Assembly: GCA_947475855.1 (NCBI GenBank) | Contig: CANJPN010000103.1 | Location: forward strand, 1-14,385 | Source: Bradyrhizobiaceae bacterium | GTDB taxonomy: Bacteria > Pseudomonadota > Alphaproteobacteria > Rhizobiales > Hyphomicrobiaceae | Direction: 5' to 3' | DNA: 14,385 nucleotides | Part shown: positions 1 through 6,997 of the stretch, in pieces | Layout: each line of letters starts with the position of its first letter | How positions within the stretch are numbered: the first letter of the stretch is position 1 | Translations under genes and position numbers: made by a program | Notes under the pieces: generated by a model | Seen by the model: only the letters and a program-made list of their open reading frames with translations | Databases searched by the model: none | Told to the model about the DNA's origin: nothing

Positions 1-114
1 GCGAACCGCGGTAATCCCGATCTGAAGCACGATTGCCACCACTGCCGTCATGACCAGCCGCTGGCTGAGCAGGCGAACAAGACTGACCTCGCTGGGAGGT
101 TGAAACAGCTTCAT
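1..114 (-). CDS. Two-component sensor, probably histidine kinase (N-terminus only)
   Basis: Only the first 38 codons are present; the gene leaves the window at its left edge. They begin MKLFQPPSEV and continue into a hydrophobic stretch at about residues 20-36 (VMTAVVAIVLQIGIT), consistent with the first membrane helix of a sensor kinase. The start ATG overlaps the stop of the upstream response regulator by four bases (ATGA on the minus strand, 114-111), a sign of translational coupling. No separate strong ribosome binding site is seen. The kinase assignment rests on the membrane segment and on the position straight after an OmpR-type regulator; no catalytic domain is visible here. The signal it senses cannot be read from this fragment. 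Confidence 0.7.
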   Translation of the reverse strand, partial: MKLFQPPSEVSLVRLLSQRLVMTAVVAIVLQIGITAVR

Positions 115-788
115 TTCGCAATGGTCTTCATAACGTAACCGACGCCGCGCACGGTCTCGATCGAAACGTCGGAACCTGAATCGACCAGAACCTTGCGCGT
201 TCTGGACACAAGGGCCTCGACAGCGTTCGACGATAGCTCCCGCCCCTGTTCGGACAGTGCCGACTCGATCGACGCTTTCGCCACGACCGCTCCGGCACGC
301 CGCATAAGGACAACCAGCAGCCTGCGCTCGCTCAGGCGGAGATCGAGGAGCTTACCGCCGCTGTGCGCCTCGGCCGCAGCCTCGTCCACCGTCACGGAAC
401 CGAAGCGAAGCACAGGGCCGGAGAGATCGCCGGGCCGGCGCAACAGCGCTCGAACACGGGCCAGAAGCTCACCATGATTGAACGGCTTGGGCAGATAATC
501 GTCAGCGCCGCTGTCGAGACCGCTGATGCGATCGTCGACACTGCCGCGAGCCGTTATGATCAGAATCGGCTTGTTGAACCCATTGTTGCGCAAAGTGTTG
601 ATCGCATCGATACCGTCGCCATCCGGTAATCCGAGATCGACGATCAGAAGATCATACGGAACCGACGCCGCGCACTCGAGCATGTCGGCGACCGTGCCGG
701 CCAGGTCGAGACCATAGCCGGCCTGGCGAAGCGTTTCGCCCAGCAATTCCTGCAGGCGGCCGCTATCCTCGACGAGCAAAAGGCGCAT
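111..788 (-). CDS. OmpR/PhoB-family response regulator
   Basis: This is a DNA-binding response regulator of 225 residues. The receiver domain (about residues 1-115) shows the acidic pair E7/D8, phospho-acceptor D51 in LLIVDLGLPDGDG, T79 in ITARG and K101 in LPKPF. The C-terminal winged helix (about 125-222) ends in the typical ETVRGVGYVM. The frame stays open to an ATG at 827, but the ATG at 788 has GAGGA five bases upstream and places the phospho-acceptor Asp at the usual position, so I chose it. The general look is of the PhoP/QseB/TctD type. The partner gene starts inside its stop codon. It probably senses something at the envelope; a link to the phenylacetate genes or to the TRAP protein at the other end of the window is only inferred from distance. 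Confidence 0.9.
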   Translation of the reverse strand: MRLLLVEDSGRLQELLGETLRQAGYGLDLAGTVADMLECAASVPYDLLIVDLGLPDGDGIDAINTLRNNGFNKPILIITARGSVDDRISGLDSGADDYLPKPFNHGELLARVRALLRRPGDLSGPVLRFGSVTVDEAAAEAHSGGKLLDLRLSERRLLVVLMRRAGAVVAKASIESALSEQGRELSSNAVEALVSRTRKVLVDSGSDVSIETVRGVGYVMKTIAK

Positions 789-916
789 TGCGGTCCTCGA
801 GCGGTTTGCGGACTTGGGCACTGACATCGTGTCAGCGTTCAGGGTCCGCTTTACACCTTATCTCTAACCGCGCTGTTTCGATAGCGGCGCTGCCCGCCAG
901 CAATTCCCAAGAAACG

Positions 917-1837
917 TCATATATGCCGCGACAGCTCCGTCAACTCGCCCTCTACGGTCTTACCGAAGAACTGGGCCAGCTGGCCGTAGCTCTCCTGGAG
1001 AAGGCTCGACTTCCGCCACACCATGCCGACGTGTCGGTAAATTGAGCGGCCATGCAGATCGAGCACCTTGAAGTTCGGGTCGTTGATGATTTCGCGCCGG
1101 ACATAGAGGCCGGGAAGAAATGTGATTCCCAGGCCCATCATCACCATTTCGCGGAGAGTATCGAGACTCGTGCCTTCGAAGTCGTAACGAAGACGCGCTC
1201 CAAGTTCCTCGCACAAGGAGACGATCACATCGTGGAGCTGATGCTCGCGGCTCAATGCCAGCACATCCTGCCCGTTGAGATCCGCCCGCTGGACGGACTT
1301 CTGCGATGCGAGCGGGTGGTCAGCACCGACCACCATGAATAGCGGCTCGCGGAACAAGGACCTCGTGACGAAATCGGCGCCTTGGACCGGCAGCAGCGTA
1401 ATCGCAACGTCGAGACTGCCTTCCTCTATCGCGCGAGGCAGCGTCTCCGGCAGCTCCTCGCGGATGTAGAGCTTCAAATCCGGAAAAGCCTTGTGCAGCC
1501 TCGGCAGAACCAGCTTTAGGAGATATGGACCGAGCGTCGGCGGCAGACCGAGCCGAAGCACGCCGGATAGCTCTTTCCCACCACTGGCGGTCAACTGGCG
1601 GATCTCGTTTGCGTCCCGCAGTATCCGACGCGCGATTTCGACGACCTGCCCTCCAATTGGCGTCAGTAACACGCGCGAGCGCCCGCGCTCGACGAGTTGG
1701 ACGCCCAATCGATCTTCGAGGGCCTTGAGCTGCTCGCTGAGCGTGGGTTGTGTCGTATTGGTGCGTTCGGCCGCACGCCTGAAGTTCAGCGTTTCGGAGA
1801 TTGCCACAAGATATTCGAGTTGCCGGATGCTCGGCAC
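917..1837 (-). CDS. LysR-family regulator, OxyR-like but without the peroxidatic cysteine
   Basis: This is a LysR-type transcriptional regulator of 306 residues, the usual family length. The N-terminal winged helix-turn-helix covers about residues 1-62 (LNFRRAAERTNTTQPTLSEQLKALEDRLG), and the co-inducer domain begins near 92. The GTSLDTLREMVMMGLGITFLP stretch resembles OxyR. Aligning by eye against E. coli OxyR (HCLRDQAMGFC), the corresponding stretch reads H199-QLHDVIVSL-C209. The C208 equivalent is therefore kept (C209), but the peroxide-sensing C199 is glutamine (Q200), so canonical disulfide sensing is unlikely. The start is GTG, chosen because GGAGGT lies just upstream (spacer about 5). 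An ATG at 1839 is out of frame. Its targets are unknown; the LysR-type box at 1921-1939 suggests autoregulation. Confidence 0.9.
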   Translation of the reverse strand: MPSIRQLEYLVAISETLNFRRAAERTNTTQPTLSEQLKALEDRLGVQLVERGRSRVLLTPIGGQVVEIARRILRDANEIRQLTASGGKELSGVLRLGLPPTLGPYLLKLVLPRLHKAFPDLKLYIREELPETLPRAIEEGSLDVAITLLPVQGADFVTRSLFREPLFMVVGADHPLASQKSVQRADLNGQDVLALSREHQLHDVIVSLCEELGARLRYDFEGTSLDTLREMVMMGLGITFLPGLYVRREIINDPNFKVLDLHGRSIYRHVGMVWRKSSLLQESYGQLAQFFGKTVEGELTELSRHI

Positions 1838-1887
1838 ATCGACCTCCAGATCTATCCGAGCCGCGGGGGGCGCGCCCTATCGGAATT

Positions 1888-1902
1888 GGATATGGCATAT
1901 CC
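1888..1902. promoter_or_regulatory. Inverted repeat upstream of the LysR gene
   Basis: GGATAT and ATATCC form perfect 6-base arms around a 3-base centre, about 50 bases upstream of the LysR start. It lies downstream of the LysR-type box in the direction of transcription, where a promoter or activation site would be expected. It could be a core promoter or an operator half; the role is inferred from position only. Confidence 0.35.
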
Positions 1903-1920
1903 CGGTTAGAATGGAATGGC

Positions 1921-1939
1921 TGATCGAAACTTCCGATCA
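1921..1939. promoter_or_regulatory. LysR-type box (T-N11-A dyad)
   Basis: TGATCGAAACTTCCGATCA has perfect 6-base arms (TGATCG/CGATCA) around a 7-base centre and contains the T-N11-A arrangement (T1924, A1936) typical of LysR-family recognition sites. Its centre is about 93 bases upstream of the LysR start codon, consistent with a recognition site near -65 if transcription starts around 1865. It is the likely autoregulatory site of the LysR gene. No divergent gene is evident on its other side. Confidence 0.55.
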
Positions 1940-2303
1940 ACTTTTCTGGCTTCTCCTTTTGCCGGGCCACCTCGGCACGAGCCCTCCGGTCCGGATCAAG
2001 CCCCACCGGATCGCCCCAGCGTGCTGGTTCTTGCCTCGGCAGGTCGGCCTTTGGAGCCGATTCGATCGGACTTGGGCAATCTCCCTGCGCTGACGCTCCA
2101 AACATCACTCTTCAGAACATGCCGATGCGGAAGCCTTAAGCGGCCCACGGCCTGGCCAAGCCAATCGTGCGACCGACAGGAATCGCATTTTCTACAATCG
2201 CGAAGATCAAGGTGCCGATCCGCGCGAACAAGGACGGGCTGCGACCATTGCTGGCGGCCCCTCCATGATTCTTCGAAAGGAAAGTGCGCTGAGCCCGCGA
2301 TTG

Positions 2304-3119
2304 TCAGCAGAACAACGCAGCAGCAGCTTCGAGATATTCCGCCGTCCGCTCACGCGGAAGATTGTGACCGCAACGGCCGAGCAAACGGATGTCGGCGTTC
2401 GGCAGTTTGTTCGCGATGGACATCGTCGTGGCCGATGGCGGGCAAGGCTTGTCGTCGCGACCGTGAAGCATCAACACTCGTGCGCGGATCGCGGCAAACT
2501 CCGCGTCCGTCACGACGGCGGCATCGAGATAGCGTTGGCGAGGCGCCGCAAACATCTCGGAAAAATAGGCCGCGTAATCACCGGTCGCAAGGAACTTGTA
2601 GCGGTCTTCGATCATCGCGTCCGTGACAGCGTTCGCGTCGTGCACCATTTCCATCATCGCCGCACGCAGCTGGGATTTATCAGTGGTGGCCGCCCAAAAC
2701 CGATCGAGTGCGGATGGGATCGGATAGGGTGCGCCGACGCTGCTCGACGTCAGCACCTTGGTGATACGGGGATTCCGGGCAGCAAGTTTCAAAGCCAGCG
2801 CACCGCCCATTGAATGACCTGCAACGCCGCATTCGCCCTTGGATAGAACGCTAAGCATCGCTTCGGCCTGTCGTATCCAGAGATCGATATCAAAATACGG
2901 CGACCCCGGTTTCCTTCCTGAGGCACCGAAGCCGATGAGATCGATAGCGACGATCCGGCAGCGCTCGGCCAGCGGCTCGAGCACAGGACCGAAGTTGCCC
3001 TGGATCGACGTTCCTGGTCCGACGCCATGTATCATAAGCAGCGGAAAGCCCGAGCCCCCCTCCCAGTAGTGCACGTCGATACCTTCGACATTCGCGGTCT
3101 TGCTTGCGAGCACGCGCAT
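2304..3119 (-). CDS. Alpha/beta hydrolase, meta-cleavage-product hydrolase type
   Basis: This is a serine hydrolase of the alpha/beta fold, 271 residues from the chosen start. The signatures are clear: the oxyanion-hole loop HGVGPG near residue 31, the nucleophile elbow GHSMGG with S103, the acid in HGRDDKPCP (D223) and H252 in CGHNLPRE. The HG.GPG loop and overall size resemble carbon-carbon bond hydrolases of aromatic meta-cleavage pathways (BphD, XylF, CmtE group), but related esterases and enol-lactonases share these features. Hydrolysis of a ring-opened product is a family-based guess. The frame also allows a GTG start at 3155; I prefer the ATG at 3119 because the homologous region begins there, although neither site has a well-spaced ribosome binding site. 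It follows the thioesterase gene on the same strand and is probably co-transcribed with it. Confidence 0.85.
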   Translation of the reverse strand: MRVLASKTANVEGIDVHYWEGGSGFPLLMIHGVGPGTSIQGNFGPVLEPLAERCRIVAIDLIGFGASGRKPGSPYFDIDLWIRQAEAMLSVLSKGECGVAGHSMGGALALKLAARNPRITKVLTSSSVGAPYPIPSALDRFWAATTDKSQLRAAMMEMVHDANAVTDAMIEDRYKFLATGDYAAYFSEMFAAPRQRYLDAAVVTDAEFAAIRARVLMLHGRDDKPCPPSATTMSIANKLPNADIRLLGRCGHNLPRERTAEYLEAAAALFC

Positions 3120-3200
3120 TCTCCATCTTTGCTCTTCGTCAGTGGCACCCAACACGCATTTTCCGCATAGCGCACCGCCTTGACGGGTTGGTGCGGCGGG

Positions 3201-3611
3201 TTACGATTTCTTTGGGCGGATCATCCGAAATGCCCCCGTCGCTTGAATGACGACTCGACCGTGCGTATCCTCGCACGTCGCCTCGCCAACCGCGATCGTC
3301 CGTCCCACTTTCACACTGCGGCCACGCGCGATGAGATCACCGCTGGCGACGTCCAGATAGTTGACGGTCATGTTGATGGTGGACATGCCAGCGATGTCCG
3401 GCGTGAGAGAACGGATAGCCTGCGACATCGCAAGATCGGCGAGCGTCGCGAGAACCCCGCCGTGAACGTCGCCTTTGCGATTGCCGTATTCGGCCTTGAA
3501 GGTGAATTTCAGCTGGGATTTCCCGTCGACCGCCTCGATTGTCTCGATGCCGAGATGATGCTGGAATGGCGGGCTCGGCAGCCAGCCCTCCGTCGAGCGC
3601 TTTTGGGTCAT
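3201..3611 (-). CDS. PaaI-family hotdog thioesterase (second copy, beside paaX)
   Basis: This is a 136-residue hotdog-fold protein of the PaaI/YbgC-like acyl-CoA thioesterase superfamily. The active-site region reads GNRKGDVHGGVLATLAD, with N44, H50-G-G and catalytic-type D59, followed by MSTINMTVNYLDVASGDLIARG, which is typical of the second half of the fold. The frame is open upstream to 3851, but the ATG at 3611 is preceded by AGGAG at a 5-6 base spacing and gives the normal family length. It likely hydrolyses a CoA thioester in the cytosol; the substrate is unknown. It is distinct from the PaaI at 10665-11096. It diverges from paaX and is followed at 81 bases (or 45 with the alternative start) by the alpha/beta hydrolase. 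Confidence 0.85.
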   Translation of the reverse strand: MTQKRSTEGWLPSPPFQHHLGIETIEAVDGKSQLKFTFKAEYGNRKGDVHGGVLATLADLAMSQAIRSLTPDIAGMSTINMTVNYLDVASGDLIARGRSVKVGRTIAVGEATCEDTHGRVVIQATGAFRMIRPKKS

Positions 3612-3681
3612 GAGTTCTCCTGTTGGCGACGAATTCGAGAGTGCGGCGGGTGCTCCTTCACACCAATGCTCTCGCGAGTGT

Positions 3682-3693
3682 CGCATTGATGCG
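3682..3693. promoter_or_regulatory. Palindrome in the thioesterase/paaX divergent region
   Basis: CGCAT and ATGCG arms surround a 2-base centre. It lies about 70 bases upstream of the thioesterase start. On the minus strand it lies about 15 bases downstream of a TTGACG (3713-3708) that could act as a -35 element, so it overlaps the expected -10 region. It is a possible operator; no regulator is assigned. Confidence 0.3.
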
Positions 3694-3799
3694 ATCCGAT
3701 CACTCCGCGTCAATGGTCGTGGCCGGTACAATTCCGGGCGGGAACGTGGAAAAGTAGCAGCACCGGCGCTGGCGTGGCATGTGTCCATTCGAGGCCGGA

Positions 3800-3809
3800 G
3801 GCAATTGCC
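3800..3809. promoter_or_regulatory. Short palindrome upstream of paaX
   Basis: GGCAATTGCC is a perfect 10-base palindrome centred about 40 bases before the paaX start. It could be an operator, but a site this short could also arise by chance, and it does not resemble the inverted repeat in front of paaA. Confidence 0.2.
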
Positions 3810-3844
3810 GGCACGTCCCACTCTGACCAACTCATCATCCCCCG

Positions 3845-4768
3845 ATGTCATCGACTTCTGTGCCTCTACTCATTCGCCCCCTACTCGCCCGGTTCCAGCG
3901 GAGACGGCCAATCCGCGCGGGTTCCCTTGTCGTAACGCTCTACGGCGATGCGATTGCGCCGCGCGGCGGATCGCTGTGGCTCGGGTCGCTCAATCGTCTC
4001 GTCGAGCCGATGGGCCTGGAGCCTGGGCTGGTTCGAACTGCGCTTTCGCGGCTTGTCAGCGACGGGTGGTTCGAGCGCAATCGCGTCGGTCAGAACAGCT
4101 ATTACCGGCTTTCGTCACATAGCGCAGCAGAGTTCATCGAAGCCGGCCGACACATCTATGCCGGCAAGGATGCGCAGTGGAACGGCAGACTCGAACTCGA
4201 GATTCTGACAGATCCAGACCCCAGAACGCGCCAATCGCTACGCGATAACCTCGCTCGGCAGGGCTATGGGCAATTGGCGCCTAACGTGATGGTGCGCCCA
4301 GCGACGCAGCAACGGCGCCGCCCGCGGGAGGCCTCCAATCTCCAGATGGTGCGTGAGACCCTCCGAATTACCGCAACTGCAGATGATCCGGCAGAGGCGC
4401 GACGGCTAGCCGAGGCCTGCTGGCGGTTCGACCAGCTCGGCCTAGCCTATCGTTCCCTGCTCGACGATCTCGGCGGTCTGGCAAGCGCGCCGCAGAGCCT
4501 CGCCCGATTGGACGATGCGCAAGCATTCCAAGTACGGCTTCTTCTCATTCACGAATGGCGGCGCGTCGTATTGCACGATCCTCGGTTGCCGCGCGCACTG
4601 ATGCCAGTCGATTGGCCTGGAGCCGAAGCACGCGATGCCGTGCGGAAAATCTACTGGGCCGTGTCGCCCGGTTGCGAACGATGGCTCGACGCCTGTGCCG
4701 TCAACGAACGGGGCGGATTGCCCCCGGCAAGCAAAGCTGCGGCCCGGCGATTTTCCGCTCGCCATTGA
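3845..4768 (+). CDS. paaX: PaaX-family phenylacetyl-CoA-responsive repressor
   Basis: This is a 307-residue regulator of the PaaX family. The N-terminal winged helix (about residues 25-92) carries the family pattern SLVVTLYGDAIAPRGGSLWLGSL, followed by GLVRTALSRLVSDGWFERNRVGQNSYYRLS, closely matching E. coli PaaX. A PaaX-type C-terminal region follows (AQAFQVRLLLIHEWRRVVLHDPRLPRALMPVDWPG). In known systems PaaX represses the paa genes and is released by phenylacetyl-CoA. The ATG at 3845 has no evident ribosome binding site; a GTG at 3860 in the same frame is an alternative. Its stop is two bases before the inverted repeat that brackets the paaA promoter, so it lies directly upstream of its presumed target. 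Confidence 0.95.
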   Translation: MSSTSVPLLIRPLLARFQRRRPIRAGSLVVTLYGDAIAPRGGSLWLGSLNRLVEPMGLEPGLVRTALSRLVSDGWFERNRVGQNSYYRLSSHSAAEFIEAGRHIYAGKDAQWNGRLELEILTDPDPRTRQSLRDNLARQGYGQLAPNVMVRPATQQRRRPREASNLQMVRETLRITATADDPAEARRLAEACWRFDQLGLAYRSLLDDLGGLASAPQSLARLDDAQAFQVRLLLIHEWRRVVLHDPRLPRALMPVDWPGAEARDAVRKIYWAVSPGCERWLDACAVNERGGLPPASKAAARRFSARH

Positions 4769-4770
4769 AA

Positions 4771-4808
4771 TGTTACACAAATGTTGTCTGTTTCCTGTTT
4801 GTGTGACA
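4771..4808. promoter_or_regulatory. Inverted repeat over the paaA promoter, probable PaaX operator
   Basis: The left arm TGTTACACAAA (4771-4781) and right arm TTTGTGTGACA (4798-4808) match at 10 of 11 positions and are separated by 16 bases. The left arm sits just upstream of the proposed -35 and the right arm runs into the -10, a placement that fits repression. The nearest candidate regulator is PaaX, encoded immediately upstream. Assignment to PaaX is inferred from position and symmetry, not from a known consensus. Confidence 0.6.
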
Positions 4809-4812
4809 TAAA
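4784..4812 (+). promoter_or_regulatory. Sigma70-like promoter of paaABCDE
   Basis: TTGTCT (4784-4789) and CATAAA (4807-4812) are separated by 17 bases, each matching the consensus hexamer at 4 of 6 positions. They lie between paaX and paaA and within the inverted repeat. A start near 4819 would give a leader of about 27 bases containing the paaA ribosome binding site GGGAGG (4835-4840). Confidence 0.5.
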
Positions 4813-4845
4813 TTCTGAAATGCCCGAATTCTGCGGGAGGTCGAG

Positions 4846-5850
4846 ATGTACACGCAGGCCCTCAGCGTCGAAAATCAAACCGATCAATGCGCGTCCGAGG
4901 AGCAAGAGAAGCTTCGTCGGTTCCAGGGCCGAATTGACGGCGAGAATCGAATTGAGGCCATGGACTGGATGCCGGAGGCTTATCGCCGGACGCTGGTTCG
5001 CCAGATCTCGCAACACGCGCATTCGGAAATTATCGGCATGCAGCCGGAAGGCAATTGGCTGACCCGGGCGCCAAGCCTAAAACGCAAGCTCCAGCTTCTG
5101 GCGAAGATCCAGGACGAGGCCGGTCATGGGCTCTATCTCTATTCCGCGGCCGAAACGCTGGGCGTATCGCGCGAAGAACTGATCGATCAGCTTCACGCAC
5201 AGAAGGCAAAATATTCCTCGATCTTCAACTACCCGACACTAACCTGGGCGGACATCGGCGCAATCGGATGGCTGGTCGACGGCGCAGCCATCATGAACCA
5301 GATTCCGCTTTGCCGCTGCAGTTATGGTCCGTACGCACGGGCGATGGTCCTCATCTGCAAAGAGGAGAGCTTCCATCAGCGGCAGGGCTACGAGATCATG
5401 ATGACGCTGGCGCGCGGCTCTCCAGAACAGAGGGAAATGGCGCAGGAATCGCTGAACCGCTGGTGGTGGCCGTGCCTGATGATGTTCGGACCATCGGACC
5501 GGGATAGCCAGCATTCTGATCAGTCGACGCAGTGGAAGATCAAGCGATTTTCGAACGATGAACTGCGGCAGAAGTTCATCGATGCCACGGTTCCTCAGGC
5601 GCACTTCCTCGACCTGACAATCCCAGATCCTGACCTGAAATTCGATGAGCCGACGAAACACTGGCAGACCGGACCGATCGATTGGGACGAGTTCTGGCGC
5701 GTCGTAAAAGGAGAGGGCCCCTGCAATCGTCAGCGGATCGCTGCCAAGCGCAAGGCGCATGAAGAAGGTGCGTGGGTGCGCGAGGCGGCAATGGCGCACG
5801 CGCAAAAACGGCGCGAGCGCGCTGCGGCGGCCAAGGTTGCGGCGGAGTAA
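4846..5850 (+). CDS. paaA: Phenylacetyl-CoA 1,2-epoxidase, catalytic subunit PaaA
   Basis: PaaA is the diiron oxygenase subunit that inserts one oxygen atom into the ring of phenylacetyl-CoA to give the 1,2-epoxide. The 334-residue protein has the ferritin-like iron motifs expected: E61 in HSEIIGMQPEGNW, E91-x-x-H94 in QDEAGHGLYLY, and E174-x-x-H177 in KEESFHQRQG. Other family stretches include TWADIGAIGWLVDGAAIMNQIPL and NRWWWPCLMMFGPSD. The C-terminus is Ala/Lys-rich. The start at 4846 has GGGAGG five bases upstream. It is the first gene of a tight operon, with paaB beginning 4 bases after its stop. The family assignment is secure. Confidence 0.98.
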   Translation: MYTQALSVENQTDQCASEEQEKLRRFQGRIDGENRIEAMDWMPEAYRRTLVRQISQHAHSEIIGMQPEGNWLTRAPSLKRKLQLLAKIQDEAGHGLYLYSAAETLGVSREELIDQLHAQKAKYSSIFNYPTLTWADIGAIGWLVDGAAIMNQIPLCRCSYGPYARAMVLICKEESFHQRQGYEIMMTLARGSPEQREMAQESLNRWWWPCLMMFGPSDRDSQHSDQSTQWKIKRFSNDELRQKFIDATVPQAHFLDLTIPDPDLKFDEPTKHWQTGPIDWDEFWRVVKGEGPCNRQRIAAKRKAHEEGAWVREAAMAHAQKRRERAAAAKVAAE

Positions 5851-5854
5851 TGCG

Positions 5855-6148
5855 ATGACCGAAGCGAAGTGGCCACTCTACGAAGTTTTCCTGCGTCCCA
5901 GAAACGGGCTCGCGCATAAACACGTCGGCAGTCTGCACGCGACCGACGACGAAATGGCGTTGCAGAACGCACGCGATCTCTATACGCGGCGCGGCGATGT
6001 GGACAGCATCTGGGTGGTACCGAGCCGTGCGATCGTCGCGTCCGATCCTGCCGACAAGGACATCTTACTCGAGCCTTCGAGCGCGGAGCGAAAGCCCTAT
6101 CGCCATCCGACATTCTACGACATCCCCGATGAAGTCGGCCACATGTAA
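5855..6148 (+). CDS. paaB: Phenylacetyl-CoA epoxidase subunit PaaB
   Basis: PaaB is the small subunit of the epoxidase complex, needed for activity and thought to bridge PaaAC units. The protein is 97 residues, the usual size, and starts MTEAKWPLYEVFLRPRNGLAHKHVGSLHA, which is strongly PaaB-like. A mid-section ALQNARDLYTRRGDVDSIWVV and a tail PYRHPTFYDIPDEVGHM follow. The frame is open further upstream inside paaA, but the ATG at 5855 gives the family N-terminus and has GGAG seven bases upstream. An overlapping ATG at 5850 is followed at once by a stop in its own frame. Confidence 0.97.
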   Translation: MTEAKWPLYEVFLRPRNGLAHKHVGSLHATDDEMALQNARDLYTRRGDVDSIWVVPSRAIVASDPADKDILLEPSSAERKPYRHPTFYDIPDEVGHM

Positions 6149-6217
6149 GCGCAGGCGTAAAAGGGCGGGAGAGTCCGATCAATCGCTAGGCGCGCCGTGG
6201 TTTCTGGAGATCGTTCG

Positions 6218-6997
6218 ATGAGTGCCAATCCCGACACTAATTCCGTCCCGCCCCACCAGTTCACCTATGTCCTGCGGCTCGCGGATACGGCGCTGGTGCT
6301 GGGACATCGGTTGTCGGAATGGTCTAGCCGAGCCCCCACGTTGGAAGAGGACATCGCGTTGTCCAACATCGCGCTCGATCATATCGGTCAAGCCCGAGCG
6401 CTCTACGCACATGCTGCAAAGCTCGAAGGGAACGGACGCAACGAAGACGATCTCGCGTTTCTGCGCGGCGCGCCGCAATATCTCAATGTGCAACTGGTCG
6501 AACGCGAGAACGGCGATTTCGCAGTGACCATGGCGCGGCAGCTTTTCTACTCCGCGTTCGCAGCGCCGCATTTCTCGATGCTCGCCAAATCATGCGATGC
6601 TGAGGTCGCCGGCATTGCAGGAAAAGCCGCCAAGGAATGCGCCTATCATTTGCGCCACGCGAGCGAGTGGGTGATCCGGCTGGGCGATGGAACCGAGGAG
6701 AGCCGGCAGCGCATGCAGAACGCCGTCGATGATCTGTGGATGTACACTGGCGAGTTGTTCGAGGCCGACGCCATCGATGGAGCGATGATCACGCAGGGCG
6801 TTGGCGTCGATCCAGGCTCTGTGAAGCCCTCCTGGGACGCGACGATCGACACAGTTCTCGCCGAGGCGTTGCTTGCAAAACCGAAGTCAGGCTGGATGTC
6901 GAGCGGCGGCAAGCGGGGGCAGCACACCGAACATCTGGGTCACATGCTAGGACAAATGCAGAGCCTGCATCGCGCCTATCCGGGCGTCACATGGTAA
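6218..6997 (+). CDS. paaC: Phenylacetyl-CoA epoxidase structural subunit PaaC
   Basis: PaaC is the ferritin-like partner of PaaA; in characterised complexes it has a structural role and pairs with PaaA. This copy has 259 residues with a slightly long N-terminus before FTYVLRLADTALVLGHRLSEW. It then shows PTLEEDIALSNIALDHIGQARALY, the E/D-x-x-H-bearing helix pair of the family, and LFYSAFAAPHFSML. The C-terminal GQHTEHLGHMLGQMQSLHRAYPGVTW is also typical. The ATG at 6218 is chosen over an in-frame GTG at 6197 because GGAGA lies seven bases before it. A 69-base gap separates it from paaB, and its end overlaps paaD by seven bases. Confidence 0.96.
   Translation: MSANPDTNSVPPHQFTYVLRLADTALVLGHRLSEWSSRAPTLEEDIALSNIALDHIGQARALYAHAAKLEGNGRNEDDLAFLRGAPQYLNVQLVERENGDFAVTMARQLFYSAFAAPHFSMLAKSCDAEVAGIAGKAAKECAYHLRHASEWVIRLGDGTEESRQRMQNAVDDLWMYTGELFEADAIDGAMITQGVGVDPGSVKPSWDATIDTVLAEALLAKPKSGWMSSGGKRGQHTEHLGHMLGQMQSLHRAYPGVTW

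Larger units (their letters stand above)
1838..2303. other. Long intergenic region without a convincing gene
   Basis: This stretch between the LysR gene and the hydrolase gene holds the two inverted repeats noted separately. I see no gene. Frames are open on both strands, but their translations are rich in Arg, Ser and Pro and show no family features. A short minus-strand frame ending at a TAA at 2138-2136 reads LFARIGTLIFAIVENAIP and ends in RPWAA. It looks more protein-like than its surroundings but has no good start, so it may be a gene remnant or chance. No clear rho-independent terminator for the hydrolase gene was found. Confidence 0.5.

Noticed and set aside
1320..2108. Minus-strand open frame overlapping the LysR gene
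   Set aside because: Most of it is an out-of-frame reading of the well-supported LysR gene, and the upstream part has no recognisable protein pattern.
1916..2626. Long plus-strand open frame across the LysR/hydrolase gap
   Set aside because: Its translation is rich in Arg, Ser and Pro without any family feature, and its second half lies antisense to the clear alpha/beta hydrolase gene.
3612..3851. 80-codon N-terminal extension of the thioesterase beside paaX
   Set aside because: The extension is low in family character and would overlap paaX; the ATG at 3611 has a well-placed ribosome binding site and gives a normal hotdog length.
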